A stretch of 58,342 nt of DNA, from assembly GCF_015594625.1 (NCBI RefSeq), contig NZ_JADNRQ010000020.1, positions 1 to 58,342 on the forward strand, given 5' to 3'. Made by a program: the position numbers and the translations under genes. Every line of letters begins with the position of its first letter. Position 1 is the first letter of the stretch. This stretch comes from Desulfallas sp. Bu1-1 (GTDB lineage Bacteria; Bacillota; Desulfotomaculia; Desulfotomaculales; Desulfallaceae). The notes under the pieces are model-generated. The model worked only from the letters and a program-made list of their open reading frames with translations, searched no databases and was not told the origin of the DNA. This document shows, piece by piece, positions 1 through 7,443 of the stretch.

Positions 1-205
1 CAATAGCCTAATTTTGTAAGTTAGTATATTATCCTTCTGCTGTCCGAATCCATTTTATGAAGAATGGATTAGTCGGGTTAGTTTGTTATTGCCTTTTTTA
101 TAGCGAGATCATTAATTTTCAGGATAGAAGTTATCACCCCTTTATAAATGGGAATACTGAAACTGAAAACGGCTCGAGGTCCCCACCAACCGGGGTTTTA
201 TCTTA

Positions 206-240
206 AACCTCTGAAACTGTTAGCGGCAGTTTCAGAGGTT
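206..240. terminator. Bidirectional hairpin terminator
   Basis: Two perfect 14-base arms (206-219 and 227-240) enclose a 7-base loop. The hairpin is followed by a short T run on the plus strand and by an A/T tail on the minus strand. It lies 6 bases past the stop codon of the minus-strand toxin ORF at 246-335 and would end that mRNA. It could also end an antisense RNA coming from the left. Bases 1-205 hold no gene that I can support; a weak GGGG/CCCC hairpin with a T run lies at 181-200. Confidence 0.8.
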
Positions 241-245
241 TTTGA

Positions 246-335
246 TTACTTGCCGCGGTTAGTTAGCTGAACAACGAGGGTTAACAGGAGAATCACTGCT
301 ATGACAATTTGTACCGCATCATTAATTGTGATCAT
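246..335 (-). CDS. Small holin-like membrane toxin (type I TA-like)
   Basis: A 29-residue peptide that begins MITINDAVQIVIAVILL and ends QLTNRGK. It is one hydrophobic helix (about residues 9-23) with a polar start and a basic tail. This is the layout of the putative holin-like/TxpA-BsrG type I toxins of Firmicutes, which insert into the membrane and are silenced by an antisense RNA. The start follows a GGGGGTGAGG-type ribosome site, a promoter-like pair sits about 80 bases upstream, and a strong terminator follows the stop directly. No antitoxin RNA can be proven from the sequence; the plus strand left of the terminator is where to look. Family assignment is by architecture, not by a specific motif. 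Confidence 0.65.
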   Translation of the reverse strand: MITINDAVQIVIAVILLLTLVVQLTNRGK

Positions 336-411
336 CCCGCCTCACCCCCTTTCATGGATGTTTCCATCCCCGGCAGGTGAGGCCCGCCCTCAGTCCAGTA
401 TTCCCAACATT

Positions 412-440
412 ATTTTACCATTTTCTTGTCATTGTGACAG
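412..440 (-). promoter_or_regulatory. Candidate sigma-A promoter of the small toxin
   Basis: Read on the minus strand, CTGTCA (435-440) and TAAAAT (412-417) are 17 bases apart. This would start a transcript near 405, about 70 bases upstream of the toxin start codon. The -35 box is only a 4/6 match. The rest of 336-619 holds no gene; it contains an AACC-rich stretch at 563-587. Confidence 0.4.
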
Positions 441-562
441 AAAAATTTTCCTTTTGTCTGTACAGGCACCACCACCTTTCATTCAGGCCATATAGTGGCC
501 ACGAAATACCCATGTGACACCCGGGCATTAGTAGCCACTACACAGCCTTACCATTTACCTTA

Positions 563-587
563 CCCAACCAACTAACCAACCAACCAA
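563..587. repeat. AACC-rich simple repeat
   Basis: Repeated CCAAC units lie in the gap left of the small unknown genes. The minus strand reads as closely spaced GG tracts. Similar stretches occur at 22691-22713 and 58239-58272, also in gaps. Confidence 0.6.
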
Positions 588-619
588 TTAATACCCTCTC
601 AGACGCCCGTAAACGCCCT

Positions 620-826
620 TTAAAGCGCTTTTAACCAGCGTGGTAATGGGTAAGTGCCAGTCTTAATGCCTGCATTAAAATTATCAGGCTTTTTCATCGA
701 ATCCGTCGTTTTCCTTAACGACTTCGCCAAAACCTCAAGCTCTGACACAGGCAACTCACCAAACTCTTTATGAATTAATTTCAGGTACAATTCCGGGCAA
801 ACCGGCAATGATTTTAAAGCCCCCAC
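620..826 (-). CDS. Hypothetical protein, 68 aa
   Basis: Family not recognised. It is a small, soluble, basic, lysine- and leucine-rich protein with a GTG start that overlaps the end of the upstream gene (814-1089) by 13 bases, which suggests translational coupling. It is the last gene of a minus-strand series of plasmid-like genes. No membrane segment or metal motif is visible. It could be a small regulatory or accessory protein of the element. Confidence 0.5.
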   Translation of the reverse strand: MGALKSLPVCPELYLKLIHKEFGELPVSELEVLAKSLRKTTDSMKKPDNFNAGIKTGTYPLPRWLKAL

Positions 827-1089
827 ACGATCTTGTAATCCTCATTACCGGTCGGTAACAGCTTAATCTTCAAAACCTTCGCCCTTAACTCTTGCCGCTT
901 GAATCCGCTACATCCCGAAACCACTATAGCCAAAACCGCCATAAAATCCACAAAACATAGTTCAGACAACAGCGGCCACCATTCACCCGTCGGTTTTTCA
1001 AGTAATACATCCACCATCTCCGCAAGTTTACGGCGATTAACCAAATCTATATAAATTTTTTGCCCTTCAGCACATCCAACATCTACCAC
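814..1089 (-). CDS. Hypothetical protein, 91 aa
   Basis: Family not recognised. The GTG start is well placed behind AGGAGGGG. The protein has a charged N-terminal half and a hydrophobic middle (FVDFMAVLAIVVSG, about residues 47-60) followed by a basic stretch. Its 3' end overlaps the next minus-strand gene, so the two are probably co-transcribed. Upstream, 1145-1183 carries a 10-bp inverted repeat (gcattacacc/ggtgtaatgc). Confidence 0.55.
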   Translation of the reverse strand: MVDVGCAEGQKIYIDLVNRRKLAEMVDVLLEKPTGEWWPLLSELCFVDFMAVLAIVVSGCSGFKRQELRAKVLKIKLLPTGNEDYKIVWGL

Positions 1090-1269
1090 AATAACCCCTC
1101 CTTTGATAAAATAAGGGGCACCAGGGGTTACCCCTCGGGGGAGAGCATTACACCCGCTTCGCTTGCTGGCAGAAAGGTGTAATGCCTCCCATATTAAAAA
1201 CTATCGCCGCCAAATACCCAACCACCTTCCCGTTAATGCACCCCGTCGCCTACAAGCAACTGCCGCACA

Positions 1270-1476
1270 TCACCCAACCTTTCCCGCGAAATGTCGCGGA
1301 TCCCCGCAATCATAACCGGTATCCACGATCACGTTTTCCACCACCACCTTGGCGCCGTAGTTCCAGCACCACTCCACCGCCGTTTCCAGAGTGCCGCACT
1401 CCACCAACAAAGAAACCTCGTTGTACACCGCCCAAATCCCCTGCACCGTCTTCCTGACTTTCCACACCTTCTCCAT
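1270..1476 (-). CDS. Hypothetical protein, 68 aa
   Basis: Begins MEKVWKVRKTVQGIWAVYNE and contains ECGTLETAVEWCWNYG. Family not recognised. The size, hydrophilic composition and AAGGGGGCGG ribosome site make it credible. It lies next to the 207-bp foldback at 1588-1794 and follows the same strand as its neighbours. A longer in-frame start exists at 1554 but has no ribosome site. Confidence 0.5.
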   Translation of the reverse strand: MEKVWKVRKTVQGIWAVYNEVSLLVECGTLETAVEWCWNYGAKVVVENVIVDTGYDCGDPRHFAGKVG

Positions 1477-1587
1477 ACATAACCGCCCCCTTTGATAAAA
1501 AATAATGTCCGGGAAACACCGGCGAAGCCCATACAGGGGTTTGGGGATTCCCAATCCCCAAATCGTCCCCTCATCAAACCCCGCCGT

Positions 1588-1794
1588 TTTTCGCCTATCG
1601 GCTTAAAGGCCGAACCAGCGCCGGCGTGCCCTCCAGTAAAGGGTCGCGCATGCGCGAGGCTGAGGAATACCGGACCGGCCCGGGACCCCGAAGAAAAACC
1701 CCAAAGACGGGCCGGGAGGATATGCCGCAGGCCCTTGCCCTTTACTGGAGGGCCAAAGAGCCGGCGCTATAATGAGGCCGCCGATAGGCGAAAA
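1588..1794. repeat. 207-bp interrupted foldback (long inverted repeat)
   Basis: Three perfectly matching arm blocks pair in register: 1588-1602 with 1780-1794 (15 bp), 1617-1625 with 1760-1768 (9 bp), and 1628-1643 with 1738-1753 (16 bp). Small unequal internal loops separate them, with a 94-base GC-rich apical region at 1644-1737 that itself holds the palindrome tcgcgcatgcgcga. No convincing ORF crosses it. It could be a folded RNA, a single-strand DNA signal (oriT, replication origin) or a nonautonomous element. It fills most of the 1477-1966 gap. Confidence 0.8.
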
Positions 1795-1966
1795 CCAAGG
1801 CGCCGCGCCGGCGGCGCTTCCGCTTCCCCGCGGCATTTTCCGTCCGACCCCAAAGCCCGGCCCCAAAAGCTGGCTGGAATATGCCGCCCCACAAGACCGA
1901 GCCGGACGGTCGCGTTATACCCCAAAGTCATGACCCCAAAAGCGACGGTCCGGCGACTCACACCAC

Positions 1967-2389
1967 TTAAACATCATCCAGGCTATAACCCAACTCCTTA
2001 ACCATCCGTTCAATATCCTCCGCTGTGGGAAGGTAAACCCCGTAACCGGTGGGACTGGCCGCCACCGGCACACAAACACCCAGCTGTATCCACCCGCGTT
2101 TCTGAAACTCCAGCAGCACCCGCAGGTGTTCCTTACTGATACCCCGCACCGCCAGGTCATGTTCACCGGTTTTAGCCAGGTAATCTTGGGCAAGCTTCCT
2201 GCCCGGATACAGCGGCACAATCCTTTTCCCCTCTTGCCACACGGCGTAATAATTGCCGTTCGTCTCCCCGTCAGGTTCAATACTCATCAACGCCCAAAAC
2301 GGCTCGCCAACCACATCCGGCCCGGGGAGCATGACACTCAACGAACGTTGCAAACACCGCCTGGTTATCTCAAATACGTGTTTTTCCAC
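1967..2389 (-). CDS. Hypothetical protein, 140 aa
   Basis: Family not recognised. The GTG start lies behind GAGGGGAGGG. The protein is soluble, with a mixed alpha/beta look. The central part reads like a small globular domain (EPFWALMSIEPDG, YYAVWQEGKRIVPLYPGRK), and a C-terminal acidic helix (TAEDIERMVKELGYSLDDV) follows. It sits 15 bases downstream of the second Replic_Relax-like gene in the same direction, so it probably belongs to the same transfer or replication operon. Confidence 0.6.
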   Translation of the reverse strand: MEKHVFEITRRCLQRSLSVMLPGPDVVGEPFWALMSIEPDGETNGNYYAVWQEGKRIVPLYPGRKLAQDYLAKTGEHDLAVRGISKEHLRVLLEFQKRGWIQLGVCVPVAASPTGYGVYLPTAEDIERMVKELGYSLDDV

Positions 2390-2404
2390 ACGTAAACCCT
2401 CCCC

Positions 2405-3043
2405 TCAATACTTCCAGTTGGCCTTTAAAACCTTAACCCTCATCCCAACATCCTTTGCCAGTTCTAAAACCTGCTGTTGCCTGGTTTCCGCGAACACCAG
2501 AAAATTAACCACCAGTTTTTCCCGCAACTCCGGCGGCAGACGGCCATAAAGCCTGACCCTTTCCACCAGGTACTTCAACGAATACTGGTAATCGATCACC
2601 AAAACGTGTAACATATCTTCTTTCTCGAAAAACAAATCCGAACCGCGAAAGCACTTGGCTAGCACGTCATAATCGGCATCCATCCACCGGCTTAACACCT
2701 CCCGGCGCGGCAAATACTCAACCCCCGTTGCCAGGGCGAAATCACATGCCACCAAGTGCTTTAACACCACATCTATGCCGGCATTGCGGTAAACCTTCGC
2801 ATACCAGGGAAGCACCAAACCAATCGCCTCACCGCCCCGGGGAGCCAGGTAATAATACATCCGGCCACGACCAAGCTGCCCGCCGTTTATCAACTTACCT
2901 CGCCGTAAAACCAGCAGCCTTCTATAAGCAGTATTACGGGCACTATTAAATACACCCGCCTTGAACAGCTGTTCCAGCGTCACAAACCGCCACCGGGCCA
3001 AAAACCCCAGCACTTGTTTATCTCTTTCCGTAACTACAACCAG
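2405..3043 (-). CDS. Replication-relaxation (Replic_Relax) family protein
   Basis: The N-terminus reads TERDKQVLGFLARWRFVTLEQL, the winged-helix signature that opens Replic_Relax-type plasmid proteins. The C-terminal half (LHVLVIDYQYSLKYLVERV, VNFLVFAETRQQQVLELAKD) matches their conserved core. About 212 residues. The first in-frame GTG is at 3013 and would cut into the winged helix. Translation more likely starts at a rare codon near CTG 3041-3043, seven bases after GGGGG. It follows a second member of the family by 12 bases. Members of this family are linked to plasmid mobilisation or relaxation; the exact biochemical role is not well settled. Confidence 0.65.
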   Translation of the reverse strand: MVVVTERDKQVLGFLARWRFVTLEQLFKAGVFNSARNTAYRRLLVLRRGKLINGGQLGRGRMYYYLAPRGGEAIGLVLPWYAKVYRNAGIDVVLKHLVACDFALATGVEYLPRREVLSRWMDADYDVLAKCFRGSDLFFEKEDMLHVLVIDYQYSLKYLVERVRLYGRLPPELREKLVVNFLVFAETRQQQVLELAKDVGMRVKVLKANWKY

Positions 3044-3055
3044 GTCTATTCCCCC

Positions 3056-3703
3056 TTACACAACGTAAGTCATAAACTCCCCCGTAGCGCCATACCTGGC
3101 CAGCGTCTGTTCCCGCCCGGCGGGGCACACCCATACCGTCCTTTTGCCGGCAAACCCGTCCACCTTCTCGCGGATCTGCGTGGGAGTATATTTACCGCAA
3201 TCAGTTTCCACAAAAACTTCCTCGCCGGCGTCACTGACGTAACAGGCATCGGGGATTATCGAGTCACTTCCCCCTTCAAAAACCCCGCGCTCAATCTCCA
3301 TGGCATCGCCGATCCGCCAGGTTGCTTTTTCGCTGTCGGATAGGGTAAAGTAAACCTCATTCGTCCGCACCTGGTGCACGATCTCGTTGGATTTGCCCGG
3401 GTGGGTGAACACAATACTCCGATCCAGGCCCGGCCCTTCGGGGCCGGTAGCCCAGCGTTTGCCCTTTGTGTCCAAGCTGTAAACCTTCATGAAAGTGCCC
3501 GGCTTTTCAGCATTTACGGTATGCTCTGCAATATACCCCGCCTTTTGCAACTGTTTCAGCCGGTCATCACAGGTACGTTCCTTGGCCGCCGGCCAGTAGG
3601 CGTTCTTGACTTGGGCAAAAGACAAGACCCGGCACCTGGCCAGGTCCGTAAGAATAGCTTTATCCCGTTCTGTTAACTGTTTGGCTTTGGTTATGCGTGC
3701 GAT
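3056..3703 (-). CDS. Replication-relaxation (Replic_Relax) family protein
   Basis: The N-terminus contains QLTERDKAILTDLARCRVLS, again a winged-helix start of the Replic_Relax family. Later parts include SDSIIPDACYVSDAGEEVFV and ETDCGKYTPTQIREKVDGF, a PD-(D/E)xK-looking core segment. About 215 residues. No ATG, GTG or TTG fits: the frame stays open to 3865, but the only good ribosome site (AGGAGG at 3711-3716) points to ATC (3701-3703) or ATT (3704-3706). It is downstream of the coupling ATPase and the hairpin-rich region, which fits a role in element mobilisation. Confidence 0.65.
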   Translation of the reverse strand: MARITKAKQLTERDKAILTDLARCRVLSFAQVKNAYWPAAKERTCDDRLKQLQKAGYIAEHTVNAEKPGTFMKVYSLDTKGKRWATGPEGPGLDRSIVFTHPGKSNEIVHQVRTNEVYFTLSDSEKATWRIGDAMEIERGVFEGGSDSIIPDACYVSDAGEEVFVETDCGKYTPTQIREKVDGFAGKRTVWVCPAGREQTLARYGATGEFMTYVV

Positions 3704-3719
3704 AATACCACCTCCTGTG

Positions 3720-4286
3720 CATAGTAACCCAAGGTAGCCCGGGGCAAAAACGGCCCGTAGCGCAGCCGGCGGGCAATGAGGCGAAGAAGCCGAATTGCCG
3801 GCGGAGCGCAGGGCCGCCGGGGGTCCGGGGGTTAAATAACCCCCGGCGGGGGTATGGGGTTCCAAGGGGAAGGGGGCGGCGCCCCATTCCCCTTGGGCGG
3901 CCCGCAGGGCCGCTGGAGCAGGCCGGGTGAGCGCGGAGCGCGAACCCCGAAGGCCGGAGAGCGGCAGGGGCGAAGCCCCCTTGCCCGAGCGAAGCGAGGG
4001 TGCCGCCGCAGGCCGAAGCCCCGCTTATGGTCCGTGCGAACGAAGTGAGCTACGGACCATTGGCGGGGGGCCTGCTCCAACTCCGCCGTTGTTTGCCGCA
4101 AAACGGCAAACAACAGGCGGAGGAAAACAGCAACGGCGCGGGCTAAAGGCACCAGGCGCTTCGCAGGAGGACGGCGCAGACAGCCCACACCGCGAAGCGG
4201 GGAGGCTGTCTGCGGGGTACCTCTGCGGGGTGGCGCCGGGTGAAAGCCAGACAGCAACTGCCATATATGGCGGTTGCTGTCTGGCT
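3720..4286. other. Hairpin-dense non-coding region, candidate oriT/origin
   Basis: A 560-base GC-rich segment without a credible gene. Perfect inverted repeats: 9 bp around 3826-3848 (ccgggggtt/aacccccgg), 10 bp at 3863-3897, 10 bp long-range (ggagcaggcc near 3914, ggcctgctcc near 4068), 9 bp at 4026-4059 (atggtccgt/acggaccat), 11 bp at 4088-4114, 10 bp at 4176-4213 and 14 bp at 4245-4286. The last encloses the palindrome gccatatatggc and overlaps the stop codon of the ATPase gene. GCGAAGC, a very stable DNA mini-hairpin, occurs three times within the stems. Position between the Replic_Relax genes and the coupling ATPase fits an origin of transfer or a single-strand origin; that is inference. 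Confidence 0.6.
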
Positions 4287-6159
4287 ACAGGACAACCTCT
4301 TCCGCCCGCGCGTTGCTGTTTTTGTTGCCACCGCTTTCCATCACAGCCTGGTTTTGCTTACCATCATTACCGGCTTGATCCCCCGGTTCTTCCGCCTGGA
4401 CCAATTTTTGTTTGGCCCTAAACAGCATTTCCGTCACCGTGTTTGTTTCCGGGCCCGGCTTCGGCGGCTCGGGTACCGGCAGCGGCGTTTGTTCCAGCCG
4501 ATCCTTTTCGGCTTTAGGGATCAGGTAGGTGTGGTTGGCCAGGGTGGCCAACCGCCCGCGCCTGATGATCACCGACTTGCCCGGGGGCATGGCTTTGAAC
4601 AGGTTGGGGTGTAGCAAGGGCATTTCTATTTCGGTGATGTTTTTACCCATGGTGTTACGCTGGTTGTTGACGCTTTGCAGAAGACCGCTGGTCATTGTCT
4701 TGTTTTCGCTCCAGCTGGTGGCGGTATGCAGCACGGTGCCGGTGTACTGCGAAAACAGCTCGGCGTCAGCCGGCGTGTCGGCGTTGAAAATGATTTTGGT
4801 CCTGGTATTCACCTGGATGGTGTTGATGAAGTCGTCACCCACCGCCTGCAAATCGCCCATGGCCTGGTTGGCCAGCACCAGGCTGTAGTTGGCGCTCCGC
4901 ACTTTGGAAATAACGTTCCGGAAGGCCTGGCAGGCCATGTTCTGGAATTCGTCGATGGCTATGACCGCCAGCATGGATTGCGGCGTGCGAAAAGCCGCCT
5001 GGTACTGCAGGTCCTGGGCTATCATTTTGCCCAGGGCCGAACTGGTCTCCGGAGCCAGGGCGGATTTCAAATCGAAATATACCACGTCACCGCGGCTCAT
5101 GATTTCCGCCAGATTGATATCCGGGCAGGGTGAGTTGATCTGCAAAAGGTCGGCATAGGGTGTTAAAGCGGCAGTCAGGCCCTTGATCTGGCTTTCGTCC
5201 ACCCTCTGGCCAGTCAGCTTGGATACCAAACCCGGGTTCAATAAAATACCGTGAATGTCGCCCAGGGTGTATTTCACTCCCCGGCGGTCCAACTCTTTCA
5301 GCAGCGGGATGAATGTGGCCTGCTGTACATAGCTGTAGAACTTGGCTTCCCCCTGGAATACCAGCTCCAGCGCGGTCATGATCCGCTCCGCTTTGTTGAG
5401 TGCGTTACCGCTGGCTAGGGGGTTGTAGGTGTTGCTGTTGGCACTCGGGTCCAGGGTAAAGACATAAAACTTTTTACCGTTTTCCCTGGCTTCCCGGGCC
5501 AGCAGTTGAATAGCCTGCCGGTCCTCTTTGAAGTCGATTACTACCAGGGCAGCACCTTTGCGAATGGCTTGGATACATATGGGTGTTACGCCGAATGCGG
5601 TTTTGCCGCTGCCGCTGCCGCCCAGGATGTGAATATGCTCGGTCATCTCGACAGCCGACAGCACCACAGGCCGCCGCTGGTCGTCCAGGCCGAGGAAGTA
5701 CTGGTTTTGGGGCGTGCGGGCCAGGTATTTGTTGATGTCGAACTGCACTTTTTTGAATCTGATTTTTCGGATGTCCCGGTGGTCTATGCTGTTGCCCTTC
5801 CTAAAAGCCTTTACTTTGCCCGCGGTAACTCCGGCCAGGGCCAAGGTAACCAAGACGCTGTTTAGGAATATCCAGCAGGTACGTATTTCGGGGTTGGACA
5901 GCTTGTCCGCTGCAAACAGCCAGGCCCGGGCGGTGAAAAACGGGTGCTGCCAATACCAGGTAACCAGGCTGAAATCGGGAGGGACCGGGAAATGCTTTAG
6001 CCCGTCTATTATAGCCATGATGAATGCCGCGGCAGTCCCTAGGAGCCAAACGTCCACTAGGTATATGACAACCAGAGCCAGGCAGCCCAGGCTGGCCAGC
6101 GCTGGCCATTTGTATTTGCCCGGAACTTCAGTTAGCCAGTTACGAAAGGTATGTATCAC
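4285..6159 (-). CDS. VirD4/TraG-like type IV coupling ATPase
   Basis: 624 residues. Two N-terminal membrane segments (about 18-38 and 95-112) precede an ATPase domain with Walker A GGSGSGKT (180-187), the early motif DFKEDRQ (about 209-215) and Walker B AVIAIDEFQ (about 398-406). The tail is proline- and glutamine-rich. This is the architecture of coupling proteins that bring a DNA-relaxase complex to a type IV secretion channel. No relaxase of a classical MOB family and no VirB4-like ATPase lies in the window, so the element is either a partial conjugative element or uses the adjacent Replic_Relax proteins. The GTG start follows GGGGGG. The start of the initiator gene lies upstream, so they form one operon. 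Confidence 0.85.
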   Translation of the reverse strand: MIHTFRNWLTEVPGKYKWPALASLGCLALVVIYLVDVWLLGTAAAFIMAIIDGLKHFPVPPDFSLVTWYWQHPFFTARAWLFAADKLSNPEIRTCWIFLNSVLVTLALAGVTAGKVKAFRKGNSIDHRDIRKIRFKKVQFDINKYLARTPQNQYFLGLDDQRRPVVLSAVEMTEHIHILGGSGSGKTAFGVTPICIQAIRKGAALVVIDFKEDRQAIQLLAREARENGKKFYVFTLDPSANSNTYNPLASGNALNKAERIMTALELVFQGEAKFYSYVQQATFIPLLKELDRRGVKYTLGDIHGILLNPGLVSKLTGQRVDESQIKGLTAALTPYADLLQINSPCPDINLAEIMSRGDVVYFDLKSALAPETSSALGKMIAQDLQYQAAFRTPQSMLAVIAIDEFQNMACQAFRNVISKVRSANYSLVLANQAMGDLQAVGDDFINTIQVNTRTKIIFNADTPADAELFSQYTGTVLHTATSWSENKTMTSGLLQSVNNQRNTMGKNITEIEMPLLHPNLFKAMPPGKSVIIRRGRLATLANHTYLIPKAEKDRLEQTPLPVPEPPKPGPETNTVTEMLFRAKQKLVQAEEPGDQAGNDGKQNQAVMESGGNKNSNARAEEVVL

Positions 6160-6175
6160 CGTTATATGCCCCCCA

Positions 6176-7021
6176 TCAATTCATATATAGTGACCTAATC
6201 AGCTCTTTCCGCCGCCGGGCTTCGTCGTCGTGCTCCGTGCCGGCGGTGTTGGCCGCCTTACGCCCGGTTTGTTGTTTCGGCGATGCTCTCGTGCTTTGTT
6301 GTTGTTGACGCCCCGGGCGCAGGATGTAATCATCACGCAGCGCAACAATAAGAAAGCCCGGGGCGTTTCTGGTTTCCACGCTTCCGAGCATTCGGATTTT
6401 CTCTTTCACTTTTTCTTGGCCGTATTTTTTGACCAGATTCTCAAGCAGCTTCGCCGGCAGCTGTGCCCCGCAGGCTTTTTCCGCTTGTTGCTGGAGCTCG
6501 TTGATGTTGTTGTTTGATTCGTCGGCAGGTGAGCTTTCGGGGATATTATCCTCTCGACTTTTTTCGACAGGCGGCTCCTTAACAACAACAACATTATTAC
6601 TACTGAGTATTTTTCTGTCGGAAAGCTCTTTCCGCTCTTGACCGGAAAGCTCTTTCCGGTCCGGACCGGAACGCTCTTTCCGGTCCGCGTCCCCCAAGGG
6701 TTCCAGGCGATCATTTTCAGAGATGTCATGAATGTAGTATATGTTAGTTTGATTCAGGCCTCGCTGAATCCAGGAGACTAATCCAAACTCCCGGAGCTCA
6801 TCCAAGTATTTTCTGACTGTCCGGTCCGTGCACCCAGCCGCTTGAGCCAGTCTCTCCTGCCCCGGGAAACATTCATTTTCCTGCCAGGCGAAGGCGAGCA
6901 ACATTGAATATAGACATTTTGCCGGCATCGATAGATTCGGCGCAAAAAGTACCTTGTTTGGTATGGAAGTAAACCCCTTTTTCAAGGTGGGGTCCATTAT
7001 GATTAGTGTCTTTTCTTGCAC
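6176..7021 (-). CDS. Winged-helix plasmid initiator-like protein
   Basis: 281 residues. The N-terminal 110 residues (GFTSIPNKVL..., LSMPAKCLYSMLLAFAW, CTDRTVRKYLDELREFGLVSW) form a helix-turn-helix domain of the RepA/HTH_36 type found in Firmicutes plasmid and phage initiators. A linker with repeats DRKERSG/DRKELSG/ERKELSD (about 113-138) follows, then a Gln-rich linker, and a C-terminal helical part (EKVKEKIRMLG, APGFLIVALRDDY) like the DnaD-adjacent or RepA tail. The GTG start sits behind GGGAGGGAAGATGA and overlaps the end of the upstream paralogue by 19 bases. The linker is encoded by DNA inverted repeats at 6618-6683. Confidence 0.7.
   Translation of the reverse strand: MQEKTLIIMDPTLKKGFTSIPNKVLFAPNLSMPAKCLYSMLLAFAWQENECFPGQERLAQAAGCTDRTVRKYLDELREFGLVSWIQRGLNQTNIYYIHDISENDRLEPLGDADRKERSGPDRKELSGQERKELSDRKILSSNNVVVVKEPPVEKSREDNIPESSPADESNNNINELQQQAEKACGAQLPAKLLENLVKKYGQEKVKEKIRMLGSVETRNAPGFLIVALRDDYILRPGRQQQQSTRASPKQQTGRKAANTAGTEHDDEARRRKELIRSLYMN
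6618..6683. repeat. Three phased inverted repeats inside the initiator gene
   Basis: Copies at 6618-6633, 6641-6658 and 6666-6683 share the form CCGGAAAG-CT-CTTTCCGG, the third with one arm change. They are spaced 24-25 bases apart, just over two helical turns. They encode the DRKE(L/R)SG-like linker repeats. Iterons for autogenous binding by the encoded initiator are possible, but a purely protein-level repeat is the simpler view. Confidence 0.75.
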
Positions 7022-7290
7022 TCATCTTCCCTCCCAGGGGTGAAAACAGAAAGATAACCTTCCCGCTCGAGCTCCTCGATAATTCGGTTTACCTTCTTTA
7101 CCGGAAATCCCGTTACTTTAGCCAGTTCATGTCGGCCGGGAAAAGTTCCGCCGCCGTAAACAAACGCCGATATAATCATATACAAACCTTTTGCTTCCAG
7201 GGACAACCCGCTTGCAGTCAGCACGGCGTTCGGTATGGGTGTGAACCCGCCTCTAAGTGTCGGGTCGAGGATAACCAAGGTTTTTTCCAT
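7003..7290 (-). CDS. Short winged-helix protein, paralogue of the initiator
   Basis: 95 residues. MEKTLVILDPTLRGGFTPIP aligns closely with the start of the adjacent initiator, and the remainder (LSLEAKGLYMIISAFVY..., GFPVKKVNRIIEELEREGYL) is the same helix-turn-helix domain without linker or C-terminal part. The start at 7290 is chosen because of GGGAGGTTAAGTTT before ATG; an in-frame extension to 7350 has no ribosome site. It lies directly upstream of, and overlaps, the larger gene. It may regulate or antagonise the full-length protein by occupying the same sites. Confidence 0.7.
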   Translation of the reverse strand: MEKTLVILDPTLRGGFTPIPNAVLTASGLSLEAKGLYMIISAFVYGGGTFPGRHELAKVTGFPVKKVNRIIEELEREGYLSVFTPGREDECKKRH

Positions 7291-7380
7291 AAACTTAACC
7301 TCCCTCCAGGGAAATGAAAAAACAACAAAGCAATGGCCTTGTTGTTGCAAATTACAGGATGTATGTGGAATTCCCCTCAG

Positions 7381-7409
7381 TTGTTCTAACTGACAGTATA
7401 TGGTATAAT
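7381..7409 (+). promoter_or_regulatory. Promoter of the MNT/HEPN operon
   Basis: TTGTTC (7381-7386) and a perfect TATAAT (7404-7409) are separated by 17 bases and lie 35 bases before the MNT start codon. Confidence 0.7.
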
Positions 7410-7443
7410 GTTATTTGTAACTATTCAAAGAGGTTGATGCGCT

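Noticed and set aside
301-495. 64-residue plus-strand ORF with an AGGAG-like site
   Set aside because: It is the mirror of the minus-strand toxin, has no domain and is proline-rich noise. The minus-strand reading has the coherent helix, ribosome site and terminator.
563-587. CRISPR-like array
   Set aside because: Only short AACC units with no constant repeat-spacer length; no cas genes in the window.
1492-2001. Long overlapping ORFs across the foldback region
   Set aside because: Arg/Pro-rich translations typical of GC-rich shadow frames; the DNA is explained by the inverted repeat.
3832-4421. Plus and minus ORFs in the hairpin-rich region
   Set aside because: Low-complexity Arg/Gly/Pro products crossing many stem-loops, no ribosome site.
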